Positions 1 to 11,426 of a DNA stretch of 64,000 bases are shown here, one piece after another. The stretch is from Hanleya hanleyi. Taxonomy: Eukaryota; Mollusca; Polyplacophora; Lepidopleurida; Hanleyidae. Position 1 is the stretch's first letter. Every line of letters starts with the position of its first letter. The translations under genes were made by a program, and so were the position numbers. The stretch spans positions 62,001 through 126,000 of the forward strand of contig JAVTVY010056966.1 in NCBI GenBank assembly GCA_036873755.1, read 5' to 3'. Under the pieces are notes generated by a model. The model did no database searches and was not told where the DNA came from. It was given only the letters and a program-made list of their open reading frames with translations.

Positions 1-287
1 TAATGCAGTTTGAATTATCATAATCGGGTGAATATTGACGAATATAGAGCTGCCTGAAGTTGCCGGTTTGGTCCACTTCGCGGGAAAAGAAGTACCCATC
101 AAGCCCATATATATCAGGGTTTAGCAATGGCACCGAAATATGGTAATAAATGACAAAACAAACACCAATTTAAGTTCATATTCAGTTCTATTAATCATAT
201 TTCGATGAAATTTGCCACATTTATTTGTTGGTTCCGATACATGCGGAAAATGTTTTCTCAGCAGATGTATGGATATTTTGAACCTAT

Positions 288-887
288 TTGCATAAATTTG
301 CATATGATGCGGTTTATTGTACCAAAAATGTCTCGAAATTGTAAAACGCATGTTTTCATGTCGACCACTTTCCAATCCATTGCATTCACATGAGGAACAA
401 TCCTACATTCTTCCAAAGACAAGTAAAACTTATGCAGGATATGCATAACTGATGCATGATTGGCCTATTACTGTAGCTAATTTACATAAATTTGCATATT
501 CAGCAATAACCATATTGAGACGCTACACCACAGTGTCTTTCAATATATCCAGTTTTTAGGGCTAATATTATAGATATTTGACCAAAATTAAATTTGAACA
601 ATCTATGCTATGGAGAGAAGCTATAGTTGTGACAGGACTGGCCCATCTCTCCAACTAATTTGCATAGATTTGCATATGATGTGGTTCCTAATATAAAAAA
701 AATCTCGGAATTGAATTACACGTTGTCATGTGGACTGCATTTTAACCCATTTGCAATCACAGCAACAATCCTACATTCTTCCAAAATGATCCTTCTGCAG
801 AAAATGCATAACTGGTACATGATTGATCAACTTTAATAGCAAATTTACATAAATTTGCATATTCAGCAATAGCCATATTGAAGACGC
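288..887. repeat. Diverged tandem duplication, two units about 371 bp apart
   Basis: Unit one (288-523) and unit two (660-887) share the same order of words: an AT-rich start with TTTGCATATGATG, then CAATCCTACATTCTTCCAAA, then ATAAATTTGCATATTCAGCA and CATATTGA(A)GACGC. They differ by many substitutions and small indels, so the duplication is old. Short open frames here are not conserved between units, and I see no coding signal. The second unit runs directly into the TTAA-flanked element that begins at 922. Confidence 0.7.
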
Positions 888-921
888 AAAACTGCAGTGC
901 CGTTTGTATGTCCTGTATTAA

Positions 922-2625
922 TGTAGAGACTCCAATAGAACTGACAGTAGTCGGGCGAAAATACTTTTTTTTGTCCATTATTGACTTGTATAAATCTTGT
1001 ATTTTCTTCAATAAAACTAGTAAATCTTACCAAAATCACGAAAATAGTGTTTCTTCGTTTTTTACTGAGAATGTTGCTTTATTTTCATTATGAAAATTAT
1101 TGCAGTGTACGATACTTCTATAAGAAATCCGTAATATGTGCTACCCACTTCAGCGCATGAACATCATTTTTTCACACATATCGTCAGCTTCTCGATTTTT
1201 CCAAAGATGAGCCAAGGAAAATATCTGTCTGTCAAATATTTCTCTTTTATTCGGGCATGACAATGTGGGGTAGCTGCTGCAGTTTGCAACATTATTGCAT
1301 GGGGAAAATGCTCTGTCCAGCATCTGCGACCATGAGGGAGTTTTGCAGGCCAGAATGGATGTCATTATCAGCTAAGCAGCCTGGTGAGGAGGTTTCTGAA
1401 ATGCAGAAAAAAATATGTGCATGACGATATACTCTAGATGACCTGTACACAGAGAGAAGATGAAGAAGAAAATATAGAATATACAGTTCTATTGAGACCT
1501 ATTGATCCATCATGGGTATTCAACTGTTTTTAAGGTCCTATGAAAAAAGGATGAGGCTGTTGATAGGTGTACAGGCTCTAGGAAACGTTGTGGGTGAAGG
1601 CATACCAGTTCTATATTGTTAATTAAAATATTAAAAGGAGTCTGTGGAGTTATAGGTAGCCAAACATCAATGGGCGCAAAATTTACATGGTTTGCAGTAA
1701 ATTGGACCCTGAAGCCCCTATACTGCATTTGGAACAGGCCAGCCTCAGGTCAGCGTGGGGTCAACAATCCTTAGGCAGCTAAGCAATAGATGAGTTCATT
1801 ATCTGGCGGGGGTCAATGGCTATAGCAAGAAAATAATATAAACGATCCAGGGAACAATTTACGAATAAACTACACGAAATTTTGTCTTTCCGACAAAGTT
1901 CATTCACTAAAGAAGACAGCTGCAGCAGATTTCGTATTTCTGTGGCTTATTTGCTGCGTAATGTCCTAAAATTCACTCGCTGAACACTGAGACGCCTCAG
2001 CGAAAGCCCACGAAGGAAGGCGCCATTTTGGATTTGCCGGGATCTCGTAAAGATTGGATATGGTGTAAACAATGACAAAATCTGAGAGAGAGCTGGGCGA
2101 TAATATGAAAAATATTGTTTAACCAATTCAGGATGATACTTTTACCGACTGATTCACATGCAAGTTGAACAGAGATACGTACGCAAGTAGGTAGAAATCC
2201 AACACCAAAGTTTTCTATCCAGCACATGTTGGACTCACAAAATTAAACCGGAAATGACGCCAAGATATTCTTACACAGAATTTCATTGGCTGCAAGATGG
2301 TACTATTGACAGACAGATATGTTCATTGGCTCACCTTCGGAAAAATCGAGAAGCTGACGATATGTATGAAAAAATGACGTCCATGCGCTGAAGCGTGTAG
2401 CGCATATTACGAAAGTTGATACGTTCAATTAACGATTTCTTATAGAAGTATCGCAATAATTTTCATAATAAAAATAAAGCAGCATTCTCAGTAAAAAACA
2501 AAAACCAATATTTTGGTAAGATTCCACAAGTTTTATTGAAGAAAATACAAGATTTATACAAGTCAATAATGGACAAAAAACGTATTTTCGCCCGACTACG
2601 GGCAGTTCTACTGGAGTCCCTAATC
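922..2625. mobile_element. Non-autonomous DNA transposon with ~300-bp inverted ends, TTAA-flanked
   Basis: The first ~300 bp (922-1215) return as the reverse complement at about 2330-2625. Matching words include GACTCCA(A/G)TAGAACTG, GTCGGGCGAAAATAC, AAGAAAATACAAGATTTATAC and TCGAGAAGCTGACGATAT. TTAA lies just outside both ends (918-921 and 2626-2629), as expected for piggyBac- or Kolobok-type insertion. The ends differ by several indels, including at the very tip, so this is an old copy. The ~1.1 kb middle has only short, unconvincing frames, and no transposase is visible. The superfamily assignment is an inference from the tetranucleotide alone. Confidence 0.6.
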
Positions 2626-2629
2626 TTAA

Positions 2630-3767
2630 TTCAGGATTGCAAGAGTCAGAAAAACTGAATCCGCTCAATCGACTCAGTCGCTTAGGGAGATGAAAACTCC
2701 CGTAAATTACCTTTTTCGGTATGTGCCTTCTATTATGCTTGAGACCAATAGTTGCAATGTTACATTGAAATGCAGAATGTGACAATCTTATGAATGAGCC
2801 GTTTCCGACTTTCCGGTCTACAATCCCAAAATTACAATCAATCTCGTGCCATCATAACGATATTTTCAAAATGGCTACAGATTTAGTTTTTGGAAGATCG
2901 AGCGCGATGAATAATTCTTCTTTTTTTTTCTTTTGCCGTTTATGGAAATGAAAGGAGCTGGACAGAGGAAATAAATGGGCAGGGAAGTACATGTAGGCAA
3001 ATATGAATTCTATCTAAACAAATGCTAACCGGTAGGTATTATTGCTTTTTTTATGAGCGCAAATTCAACTGAGGTCACCCAGATCAGGTGGCAGAAATTT
3101 TGCAATAGGAAATTTCGATTCAATGGATAAACCCTACATTGTCAATATCACAAAATTAAATGCCAGTATATTTTGTTGAACTACTTCAGCCGATGTTTTC
3201 GGGCTACAATGTACTTCACTCAAATTAACAGTATTAGGTACTCTGATATATCATGCGTCATCTATATGCTATGATCCAGTTGCAAATAATGCAAATCAAA
3301 TAATGAGCCACAGCCAGTGATTCTCATGAAAACCTCCTTACCCACGCTTCGGAATCCCATCAAGGCGATTCTCCTCTGTTTTGACAGTTTCGGTGGCATT
3401 TTGTAACTTTCACCAAAACACTTTATCCACCTTCAAATTCGACTTGAAACAGTCAGTTATGTTCTACTTCACTTGCTGGGAAGTTTACATGTCTGTTTTT
3501 CATGTAAATATCACAGAATACAGATTACAAAGACGAAATGAAACTCATTTTTCTGAGAAAAAAACAAACCAGTACATGAAATACGACTTTTCCTTTTGCC
3601 GGAAATAGGTTCTGCTGTGATAACGACAATAAACAAATTACTTCCCCTGAATATCACAATTATTTCCCTTGGGTTGCCTGCCCGTCATTTCCAGGAGTTG
3701 ATTTCCAGGTCAATCTCGAAACCATGTATACTATGATTCTTTTCTTTGCATTTGGTGCTAATGCTGT
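2630..3767. other. AT-rich spacer without recognisable genes
   Basis: I see no convincing coding region, RNA gene or repeat. A 75-codon frame at 3381-3608 has no recognisable motif. The last ~50 bp (from about 3720) belong to a dispersed repeat that recurs at 26986-27105. Confidence 0.5.
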
Positions 3768-3775
3768 TATATGAA

Positions 3776-4656
3776 CGAATCCAGGGCATTTCCCCCAGTG
3801 GACATTTCCCCCAGTGGACATTTCCCCACCCTATATTTTTAGGTTATTTTGAACATAGTTTTTAAATAATTTGGCAAAAACACATTTTTTAAAAATATTT
3901 TTTCATTTTCTATGGATATAAGGATTTTCACATATTTTTTACGATAAATGAGTGAAATAGTGATAAGATATTATACATATACACAGTATATAGCAGTATT
4001 ATACAGTATTATAGCACATTTTAAGACAATACAACACATATTTTCACAATAAGTTTTACGAGAAGCAATAAAACAATAAAATGCATGGATCACATAGTGA
4101 TAACATGTAATATTCATACACATAGTATATAATTTAACATTTTAAGAAAACATTATATCCCATACTGGTAAAATAAAAGATGTATTTTTAAACAATATCA
4201 TTTTGTTCTATTTTTTACCTCGGTTTTCACTTTAGTTCATTTTATTCTCATCAAATGGCTTCGTGACACCGACCTATACGAACAGTTACAGTTATGCTAT
4301 ATACCATGTATACATCTTTTATATTGTTTTAAAATGTGCTATAAGACTGTATAATACTGATATATAGTGTGTGTATGTATAATATCAGAAGTGGATGAAA
4401 ACTACTTCTGATAATATCTTATCACTATGTGACTCATTTATCGTAAAACATATGTGAAATCCTTATATATAGAAAATTTAAAAAAATATATTAAAAAAAT
4501 TGTGTTATTGCCAAATAATTTAAAAACTATGTTCAAAATAACCTAAAAATATAGGGTGGGGGAAATGTCCACTGGGAAAAATGCCCACTGGGGAAAATGC
4601 CCACTGGGGGAAATGTCTATGGGGGAAATGTCCGCTGGGGGAAATGTCCGTACACC
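3776..4656. mobile_element. Foldback/MITE element with 8-bp target duplication and CCACTGGGGGAAATGT subrepeats
   Basis: The element is a long imperfect palindrome. Its left end carries about three, and its right end about five, inverted copies of a word close to GGGGGAAATGTCCACTG. These are followed inward by matching arms (CCTATATTTTTAGG, TTTTAAATAATTTGGCAA, ATTTATCGTAAAA and their complements). The 8-bp sequence TATATGAA flanks it at 3768-3775 and 4657-4664. The same host repeat at 26986-27105 has a single TATATGAA and no insert, so it acts as a paralogous empty site. An 8-bp duplication is typical of hAT-like elements, but no transposase is present and the family is not certain. Confidence 0.85.
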
Positions 4657-4739
4657 TATATGAAATTTGTCATTGGATTATGGACGCGGAAATTCTTTAG
4701 TGGACGAGACTGAATATTGAATGACTAGACGCTTGCACT

Positions 4740-5290
4740 TCCAACCCGTTTCTCCGTGTTGTTATCAAGAACTCTCTTGATATCAATAACTGCACAGTCA
4801 ACTTAGACGGCTTAGACGACTGTAGGAAAAAACTCCATGATCAATTTAGACAAATCTTTCACTTAGAGACTGACCCCTCAGTCACACGTGTTGATGGTTC
4901 AGGGAATAAACTCAGAACCTATGGCCGGTTCAAGACAGACATAGACTTGTCTGATTACTTAACTACTGTTAGAAACCGTAAGCACAAACAAGCACAAAGC
5001 TCATTTCGATTGAGCTGTCATACACTGGAAATTGAAGGGGTCGTTACAGAAAAGTAAATGCAAAACGAGTCCCCAGCTCTGAACGATTTTGTCCTTTCTG
5101 TCCGGGTATGGTAGAGAATGAACTTCACTTCTTGAATGTTTGCCCTAACTATGATGCTCATCGCATTCAATTGCACAATTCAGTATCCACCCTCAGTGGG
5201 GATTCTATTGAAATGAGTCATATGAACCATGAACAACTATTTGGCCTACTGTTTCAGTGTTTGGAACATAGGAAACAACAGGTGGCTTAG
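4740..5290 (+). pseudogene. C-terminal fragment of a non-LTR retrotransposon reverse transcriptase protein
   Basis: Two overlapping frames read into each other with a frameshift near 5035. The first carries a tail-domain pattern (LSDYLTTVRNRKHKQAQ, SFRLSCHTLEIE). The second carries a cysteine/histidine knuckle (CPFC....ENELHFLNVCPNYD). A terminal C-C-H-C knuckle of this kind is common at the C-terminus of LINE polymerases. The RT core is absent, so this is a 5'-truncated dead copy. The last residues end in a TAG at 5288-5290. The clade cannot be fixed from this fragment. Confidence 0.55.
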
Positions 5291-5589
5291 CTTTGAATAG
5301 TGATTGCAATCTTTTGGTTCATGTTAAATTTTAATTCCTGGTGCTCATCTAATGGGTAATAAAATCTCTGGGTATGTAATTGATACAGTACTTGTGCATC
5401 CTTGTAGCTTTACAACAGTTGTCTCTGAATAGTATTATGTACTAAAGTGCTTTCGTATTAAACAATATTTAGTCTGTCTATATTGTGATGCTACAAAACA
5501 ATGTTGCCAACAGACACCTTTCATAACAAGTATTACATTGATATAATAGAAAGTATAGCAATACAAAACTTGGTAACACTATCTCTTAT

Positions 5590-7539
5590 TTGTTTAAACT
5601 TATTTATTGTACAAACTGTAGTACATGGGATTGGGGTCAAGTTCTAATCAACTTATTCACCCCTCTCCCTACAAATATGGATACATAACATGTGTTCACA
5701 ACGACAAAAATAATGACGTTCTGGCTGAACCTGTGTGAATATATACATGTCACAAATGAGATATGTTTTAGATTTGCATTTTTAGCAACTTACAGGAGAG
5801 AAACATACTATAACAGATTATTGAGTATATGGTGGCAACTTGGCTGTAGCGTGCTTGGATTCTCACAGAAGTGGGTACGGTACTAGTACATGTATACTAA
5901 TCCTTCAGCTGAGGTAACTACGTCGTAATCGTACTACAAATTGAATCTTAAGGTGTTCTTAATAAATGTTAAAACTGACTTGTACATATTATTATTCTTT
6001 TCGTTTGTGAATGACTCATTTCCCGACAATACATCTTGGAGGTTATAGTTTGGAGGCAAGTCGTTTTGTAATTCATCCCTTAGATTGGTATATAATGGAC
6101 AAATAAAGAAATAGTGATAAGCATCCTCTCTTGGTTCCCCACATCTACAGCTAGATGTAATAGACAAATTCCTTCTCATTAAATCTGCGTTTAATTGGCT
6201 GCATTGATGTCTTAGTTGGGTTATTACAGTGTTAAGTTTCCTTGAACCAATCAAACTGTTTTAGATATACGAGTTTTCTTAGTTAATGAGTGGTGGAAGG
6301 CAGAAGTGGATGGTTTGTTTCTTATATCGTAACTAAGTTTGTTCCACTCCTGAATAGCTGAGGAATAAATGAATTTTTGGATATATTTAAACGTGTTCGG
6401 GGTGTCGCATAATTTGCGTCATTCTTCAAGTTATATACGGAGTGGTTTGTCCCACTTGGGGTGTCATTAAATAGTATATATAGTCGGGACTTTCTCCGTT
6501 ATGAATTTGGTACATTACTTTCAATTTTGCAATGTTTCGTCTGTTTGCCAAGGTTTCCCAGCCAGTTTCCAATAAAAGGGATATCCTCTACTGGCATAAA
6601 CAGGAAGACCGGAAACAATTCGTGCTGCAGCAAATTGAAGTTATTCCAGTCGATCCGCTTCTTCTAATGTGCATCCATCCCAGATCACAGAACCGTATTC
6701 TAACATGTGTCTCACAAAAGATAGATATATTTGAGATAATGCCCGTCTACCAAGCTGGTATTTCAGTTTTCTCATCATTCCAATGCGTTGAGAGGCGGTA
6801 TTGATAATGTGATTGATGTGACTACTCCGTTTGCAGTTGTCTTGCAGGATTAGGCCTAGGTGACGATGGATGGTGGAAGCCTGAAGGAGACAATGATCAA
6901 AATAGATTTTAGGGTATGTTGGTGAAGTCTTATTTGAGAACAGAATTAAAATGGTTTTTAGGGCATTAAAGTTCAGAAGCCATTGTTTCGACCATTCCAA
7001 TAAGGACTGTAGATCCCAGTTAACTACAGTTTCAATATCACAAATGTTAAGTGAGGAGAACTGCAAACAAGAGTCATCTGCAAAAAGTCTGGTAAGACTT
7101 ATAAGTTTGTCCGCTATGTCGTTAATGTATATCAGAAATAGCAAAGGGCCTAACACGGAACCCTGTGGGACTCCTGCATTTACTTTTTGTGTATTGGAGG
7201 TTGAATTTCCCACAACAACTTTTGATAATCGATCCTCAAGATAGCTTTTCATCCAATTCAACAAGGCACCTGCAATTCCATATTGTTTCAACTTAAACAG
7301 TAACCCATTGTGCCATACCGTGTCGAAGGCTTTGGATATATCACAAAAACCATGCATGAATTTGTGCCTTCATCTAGGGCTTTACAAATACTATCATAGA
7401 GTTCAATAAGCTGGTAAACGGTTGAATGTCCAGGGAGAAAACCGGACTGGTACTTATAAATAGGTTGTGTGAGTTGAAATGATTATAGGCGTGTTTGAAT
7501 ATAATTCTTTCCATTATCTTTGAGACACAACTCAGCAGC
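5590..7539 (-). pseudogene. CR1/L2-like LINE, C-terminal half of RT, 3' part of an interrupted element
   Basis: On the minus strand the RT continues from LLSCVSKIMERII at 7539 into DISKAFDTVWHNGLL, then GVPQGSVLGPLLFLIYINDI and FADDSCL, the catalytic motif (here FADD for the usual YADD). A C-terminal knuckle region (CRCGEPREDAYHYFFICPLY) ends at 5934. Several stops and frameshifts break the frame, for example after 6641 and around 7360. The 3' tail near 5590-5615 reads as a TTTATTGTAC-type LINE end on the plus strand. The N-terminal half of the same gene lies 13.2 kb away at 20752-21087, separated by the foldback element. The element was inactive or became so on that insertion. Confidence 0.85.
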
Positions 7540-7545
7540 GATATA
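7540..7545. repeat. Left copy of the 6-bp target-site duplication GATATA
   Basis: GATATA here matches GATATA at 20746-20751. Removing everything between, plus one copy, rejoins the LINE codons for the RT motif NYRPISLLS in frame. This fixes the insertion boundary to the base. Confidence 0.9.
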
Positions 7546-7859
7546 CGTAGTAGGGAGCATGCAAAAAACCTCCCCTTTTACAGGGAGGTAACTCTTGGTG
7601 GCGTTGCTTCTCAAGAGACCAAAAACTACCTCCAACACAGTAGAGTTCCAATGGGGAGGTAACTCTTAATGCACTTTTGTGACTTTTGGCAAATTCCGGG
7701 TTATCTTCCCTGATTCGAACATTTGCATGTTAAATCTATACGGGAAAATGCCTGTATGGGGTATGGATGGTCCGATTGGGTCGTATGAGGTATCAATGTG
7801 AAGCATTCGTGAAGGCGCATCTGATGGGCTGGGTGCGGGGTTGAAATATCGTCATTCTG

Positions 7860-9440
7860 CGCATGCGCGGTAGACAAAGGGTATGGAAATAGACGTTTTG
7901 GGGACTAGGTGGGCCACTAGTGGTCCTATGAAGTCGTATGATGTATCAATGTGAAGCATTCGTGAAGGACCATCCGACGGGGTGGGTGTGGGGTTGGAAT
8001 ATCGTCATTCTGCGCATGCGGAGTAGACAAAGGGTATGGAAATAGACGTTTTGGGATCTAGGTGAGCCACTAATGGTCCGATTGTTTCGTATGAGGTATC
8101 ATTTGTGAAGCATTCGGGAAGGCGCATCTGATGGGCTGGGTGCGGGGTTGAAATACCGTCATTCTGTGCATGCGCGGTAGACAAAGGGTATGGAAATAGA
8201 CGTTTTGGGGTCTATTCGGGCCCCTAGTCGTCCGATGGGGTCGAGTGAGGTATCGTTGTGAAGCATTCGTGAAGGAACATCCGCCTGGGCTAGTATGACG
8301 TGGAACTGACGTCATTCTGTGCATGCGCAGTAGACAAAGTGTATGGAAATAGACGTTTTGGGGTCTAGGTGGACCACTATATAATGGTTCAATGGAGTTG
8401 AGTGAGGTATCAATGTAAAGCAGTCGTGAGGGAGCATCCGCCTGGACTAGTATCTCGGCCGTTGTCAACATTCTGCGCATGCGCAAACAGGGAATTGTGG
8501 GAAAAGGGTATGGAAATAGACGTTTTGGGGTCTTGGTGGGCCACTATTGGTCCTATGGAGTCGTATGAGGTGTCAATATGAAGCATTCGTAAAGGAGCAT
8601 CCACGTGGACTAGTGTCTCAGCCGTTGTCAACATTCTGCGCATGCGCAGACAGCGAATTGTGGGAAAAGGGCATTGGAATGGACATTTTGAGGTCTATTC
8701 GGGCCCCTAGTCGTCCGATGGGGTCGAGTGAGGTATCGTTGTGAAGGATACGTGAGGGGGCATCCGCCTGGACTAGTATGACGTGGAACTGGCTTCATTC
8801 TGCGCATGCGCAGTAGACAGACGTTTTGGGGTGTAGGTGGACCACTAATGGTTCAATGAAGTTGAGTGAGGTATCAATGTAAAGCAGTCTTGAGGGAACA
8901 TCCGCCTGGACTAGTGTGTCGTCCGTGTTCGACCATGCGCAGAGCGCAGACAGGGAATTGTGGGAAAAGGGTATGGAAATAGACGTTTTGGGGTCGAGGT
9001 GAGCCCCTAGTGAGCCGATGGAGTCTGATGAGGTATCGTTGTGAAGCATTCGTGAAGGAGCATCCGCCTGGATAAGTGTGTCGTTCGTGTTCAACACGAC
9101 AGGGAATTGTGAGAAAAGGGAATGGAATAGACGTTTTGGGGATTTTGGTGGGCCACTATTGGTCCGATGGAGTCGAGTGCGGTATCAATGTAAAGCACAC
9201 AGTGAGCATCCGACTGGGTCGAATTTCGTCATTCTACGCATGCGTAGGCAGGCCGTAGTATGGAAATAGACATTTTGGGGCCGATATGGACCACTAGTGG
9301 TCCAAATGGGTTGTGGGAGGTGTCAAAGTGAAGCTTTTGTGAGGTAGAGTCAGAATGGCGTGTTTTTTTATTGCAAGTCGCGTCAATCTGCGCATGCGCA
9401 GTTGGGTGTAGTAAGTAAAGCAACAACAACAAGTTTTTTC
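7860..9440. repeat. Left subrepeat array, ~10 units of 155-165 bp, with a CTGCGCATGCGCAG palindrome
   Basis: Each unit carries, in order, a CTGCGCATGCGC(A/G) palindrome, GTATGGAAATAGACGTTTTGG, a TGGGCCACTAGTGGTCC-like word, GAGGTATCAATGTGAAGCA and TTCGTGAAGGAGCATCC. The core words recur about every 156 bp (near 7879, 8035, 8190, 8345, 8510, 8672, 8818, 8973, 9122 and 9262). Open frames across the array are by-products of the repeat and are not called as genes. The palindrome matches the vertebrate NRF-1 consensus (TGCGCATGCGCA), so a regulatory role is possible but unproven. Confidence 0.9.
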
Positions 9441-9446
9441 ATATAG

Positions 9447-9452
9447 TTTATT
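9447..9452 (-). terminator. Poly(A) signal of the left outer cassette
   Basis: TTTATT on the plus strand is AATAAA on the minus strand, about 315 nt past the stop of the zinc-finger/HPIG gene. A TTGTTGTTGTTG stretch follows in the direction of transcription, like a GT-rich downstream element. The right arm has the same arrangement. Confidence 0.6.
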
Positions 9453-9765
9453 CTCCACAATGTTACATCATACCCACGCTGGGGGAGCCGCGTTGGGTAT
9501 GTTTACAATACAAGTAGCCTCTTGTCCAATCAGAGGCCGCCATTTGGCACTACATCTGTCATACTCGTTCTTGCCCGTTAGATGTATTCTCAGCTGCTCT
9601 TGTCCTATCAGAAGTCGCCATTTCAGAAAGTCCTATCTTCGGCCATGTTCGCTCTGAACCGTTTGTTCTGGTCGTCATCGGGCAGGCCAGGATTCCGTTG
9701 AGGCAACGTATCCTCAGATACTTGTTTGCGCATTCTGAATATCTATCAGTGCATGGGTGAAGCAT

Positions 9766-10690
9766 TCAGCCGATGGGGTGGTCGATCAGCTTGGTAACGA
9801 AAAACGTGACATTGGTCATCCTCTCCAATATCCACTTGGTGTTGGGGCGCTGTTGTTGGGCCCATTCCAAGACATACAATTGGTCCACTTGGTCCAGCAT
9901 CGTCTCTAGGGACGCCCTATCCGTGATGGTAAACGGTTGGTCAGATACCCGGATGTTACTGCTCGGATAAAAGTATCGGACTTGGTCTGTATCCTTATGC
10001 TGCAGCACATAACCAAACGCCAGATTTAATTTGAAGGACGTAGCTTGGTCATTGAAGATGGCTTCCACGTAGCTGCGTAACGGGCGAGGTCGGTCAGTCG
10101 GAAATTGTAGATATCTTGAATAGGGCGATGACGGTGGAAACAGTGCCGTATCATGGGCCAATGGCGCCGATAGATGTCACTCACTGGATGGTCTTCGTGT
10201 AACAGATCGCTAGGAACATCCACTGCATCTTCCAGAAAATGTTCGTTGTTGTCAGGCGTATGAGTCGAAACAGTAATGCTAGGGACCGGCTGGATATCTA
10301 GGCTCTTCTGAACTGTGGGTATATGCGGGCTGTCCGTGATCGCATCATCAGTGGCATTCGTCTCCCCGGGCTCATCTTCACTAGGTCTGACCCTCCTGGG
10401 GGGGCCTCTTTAGTGGGAAGTGGTCGCTCATACCGTGGTGACGGACCATGAATCAAACGCTGATGACGTCTTAACTGACTGGGTCGTTTGATGAGTTGAC
10501 CACATTCATTACATTGTTCCATCGCGCCCTCGTTGAGTGAACGTTCGTGGCGCAGTAAAGCATCTTCCCGATTAAATGACCGTGCGCAAATTATACAAGT
10601 ATACCGTGCGCCGTTGTGGATGGAGGACTCGTGCCGTCGCAAATCTTCTGGGCGAGCAAATGGCTTCAGGCAGGTCGAACAAGAGAACAT
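9766..10690 (-). pseudogene. Left outer cassette: three C2H2 fingers plus HPIG domain, frameshifted
   Basis: The start is the ATG at 10690, 46 bp after a TATA box. Three C-X2-C-X12-H-X4-H fingers follow (CSTCLKPF...H, CIICARSF...H, CNECGQLI...H, residues ~3-80). A frame change after the fingers leads into an acidic linker and a YNFRLTD region. A second frame change leads into the conserved domain (VEAIFNDQ, FKLNLAFGYVLQ, VLEWAQQQRPNTKW, NVTFFVTKLIDHPIG), which stops at 9766. A seven-C run lies at the first break. I associate this domain order with the N-terminal part of large DNA-polymerase-B proteins of invertebrate mobile elements, from memory and without a search. Here it ends before any polymerase motif. 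Possible role: DNA binding by the element. Confidence 0.75.
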
Positions 10691-10735
10691 GTCGGCTGCG
10701 TATCAGAAAATGCTGAACATTCCCACCTACCGCCA

Positions 10736-10743
10736 CTTTTATA
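10736..10743 (-). promoter_or_regulatory. TATA box of the left outer cassette
   Basis: CTTTTATA on the plus strand is TATAAAAG on the minus strand, 46 bp upstream of the zinc-finger ATG at 10690. The right-arm copy is at 17580-17587. Conservation in both arms and spacing suit a Pol II core promoter. Confidence 0.65.
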
Positions 10744-10865
10744 AGCCCGCAGCCCACAAGAACTCTCCTACGTTGTTCTCCCTACCAATCAGCGCATCGC
10801 TGTCCTGTACACTCGGGTGCGCACTTGTCACATGTCTACGTACACAAAGTAACATGTAAAAACTT

Positions 10866-11000
10866 GTAACAAAATGTATTATACCATATCTGTGCTGTAT
10901 TATACCATATCTGTCCGGTATTATACCGAATCTGTGCTGTATTATACCATATCTGTCCTGTATTATACCATATCTGTCCTGTATTAGACAATATCTTCCC
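10866..11000. repeat. 21-bp tandem array upstream of the left outer promoter
   Basis: Six imperfect copies of a 21-bp unit close to TATTATACCATATCTGTCCTG lie about 130 bp upstream of the zinc-finger promoter. The array recurs in the right arm (17334-17455) and is followed in both by ACATGTAC-rich sequence. It could be an upstream control region. Confidence 0.75.
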
Positions 11001-11426
11001 TGTATTTAATGTACATGTACTCTGCGCATGTCCATGTATTCTGTACATAGCCATGCACATGTACTATGTGAATGTACATGTACTATTTGCCTGTACATGT
11101 AATCTGTCCATGTACATGTACTTTATTTATTGAGTTCAAGATCCAACAGGCACAGGGCCCAATTACAGGTCTGATAAAAACACACCAATCATACACACAT
11201 ATAACAAAAGTACACAAAACGAGGAGATAATAAAAAAGACATAAAGTACCCTAAACTAATACATATACGGTTTAAAGATAAATAGATTGAAAAAGTGTCG
11301 TGTATAAATATAAAAGTAGTTATATCGCGACTATAAAACTTACATGTATGAGATAAGAAGAGGTAAAGAAACATATATAGTATAAAATATCGCTGATATA
11401 AAAGAAAAGGTCTAGGAAGCAAGATA

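Noticed and set aside
8070..8486. Minus-strand frames of ~138 codons with HTLCLPRMHRM-type repeats
   Set aside because: They repeat with the DNA unit and shift between units. No start, promoter or conservation as protein.
7860..9440. Subrepeat arrays and the 156-bp satellite considered as CRISPR arrays
   Set aside because: Units are long, vary throughout, lack short identical repeats with unique spacers, and the DNA is eukaryotic.
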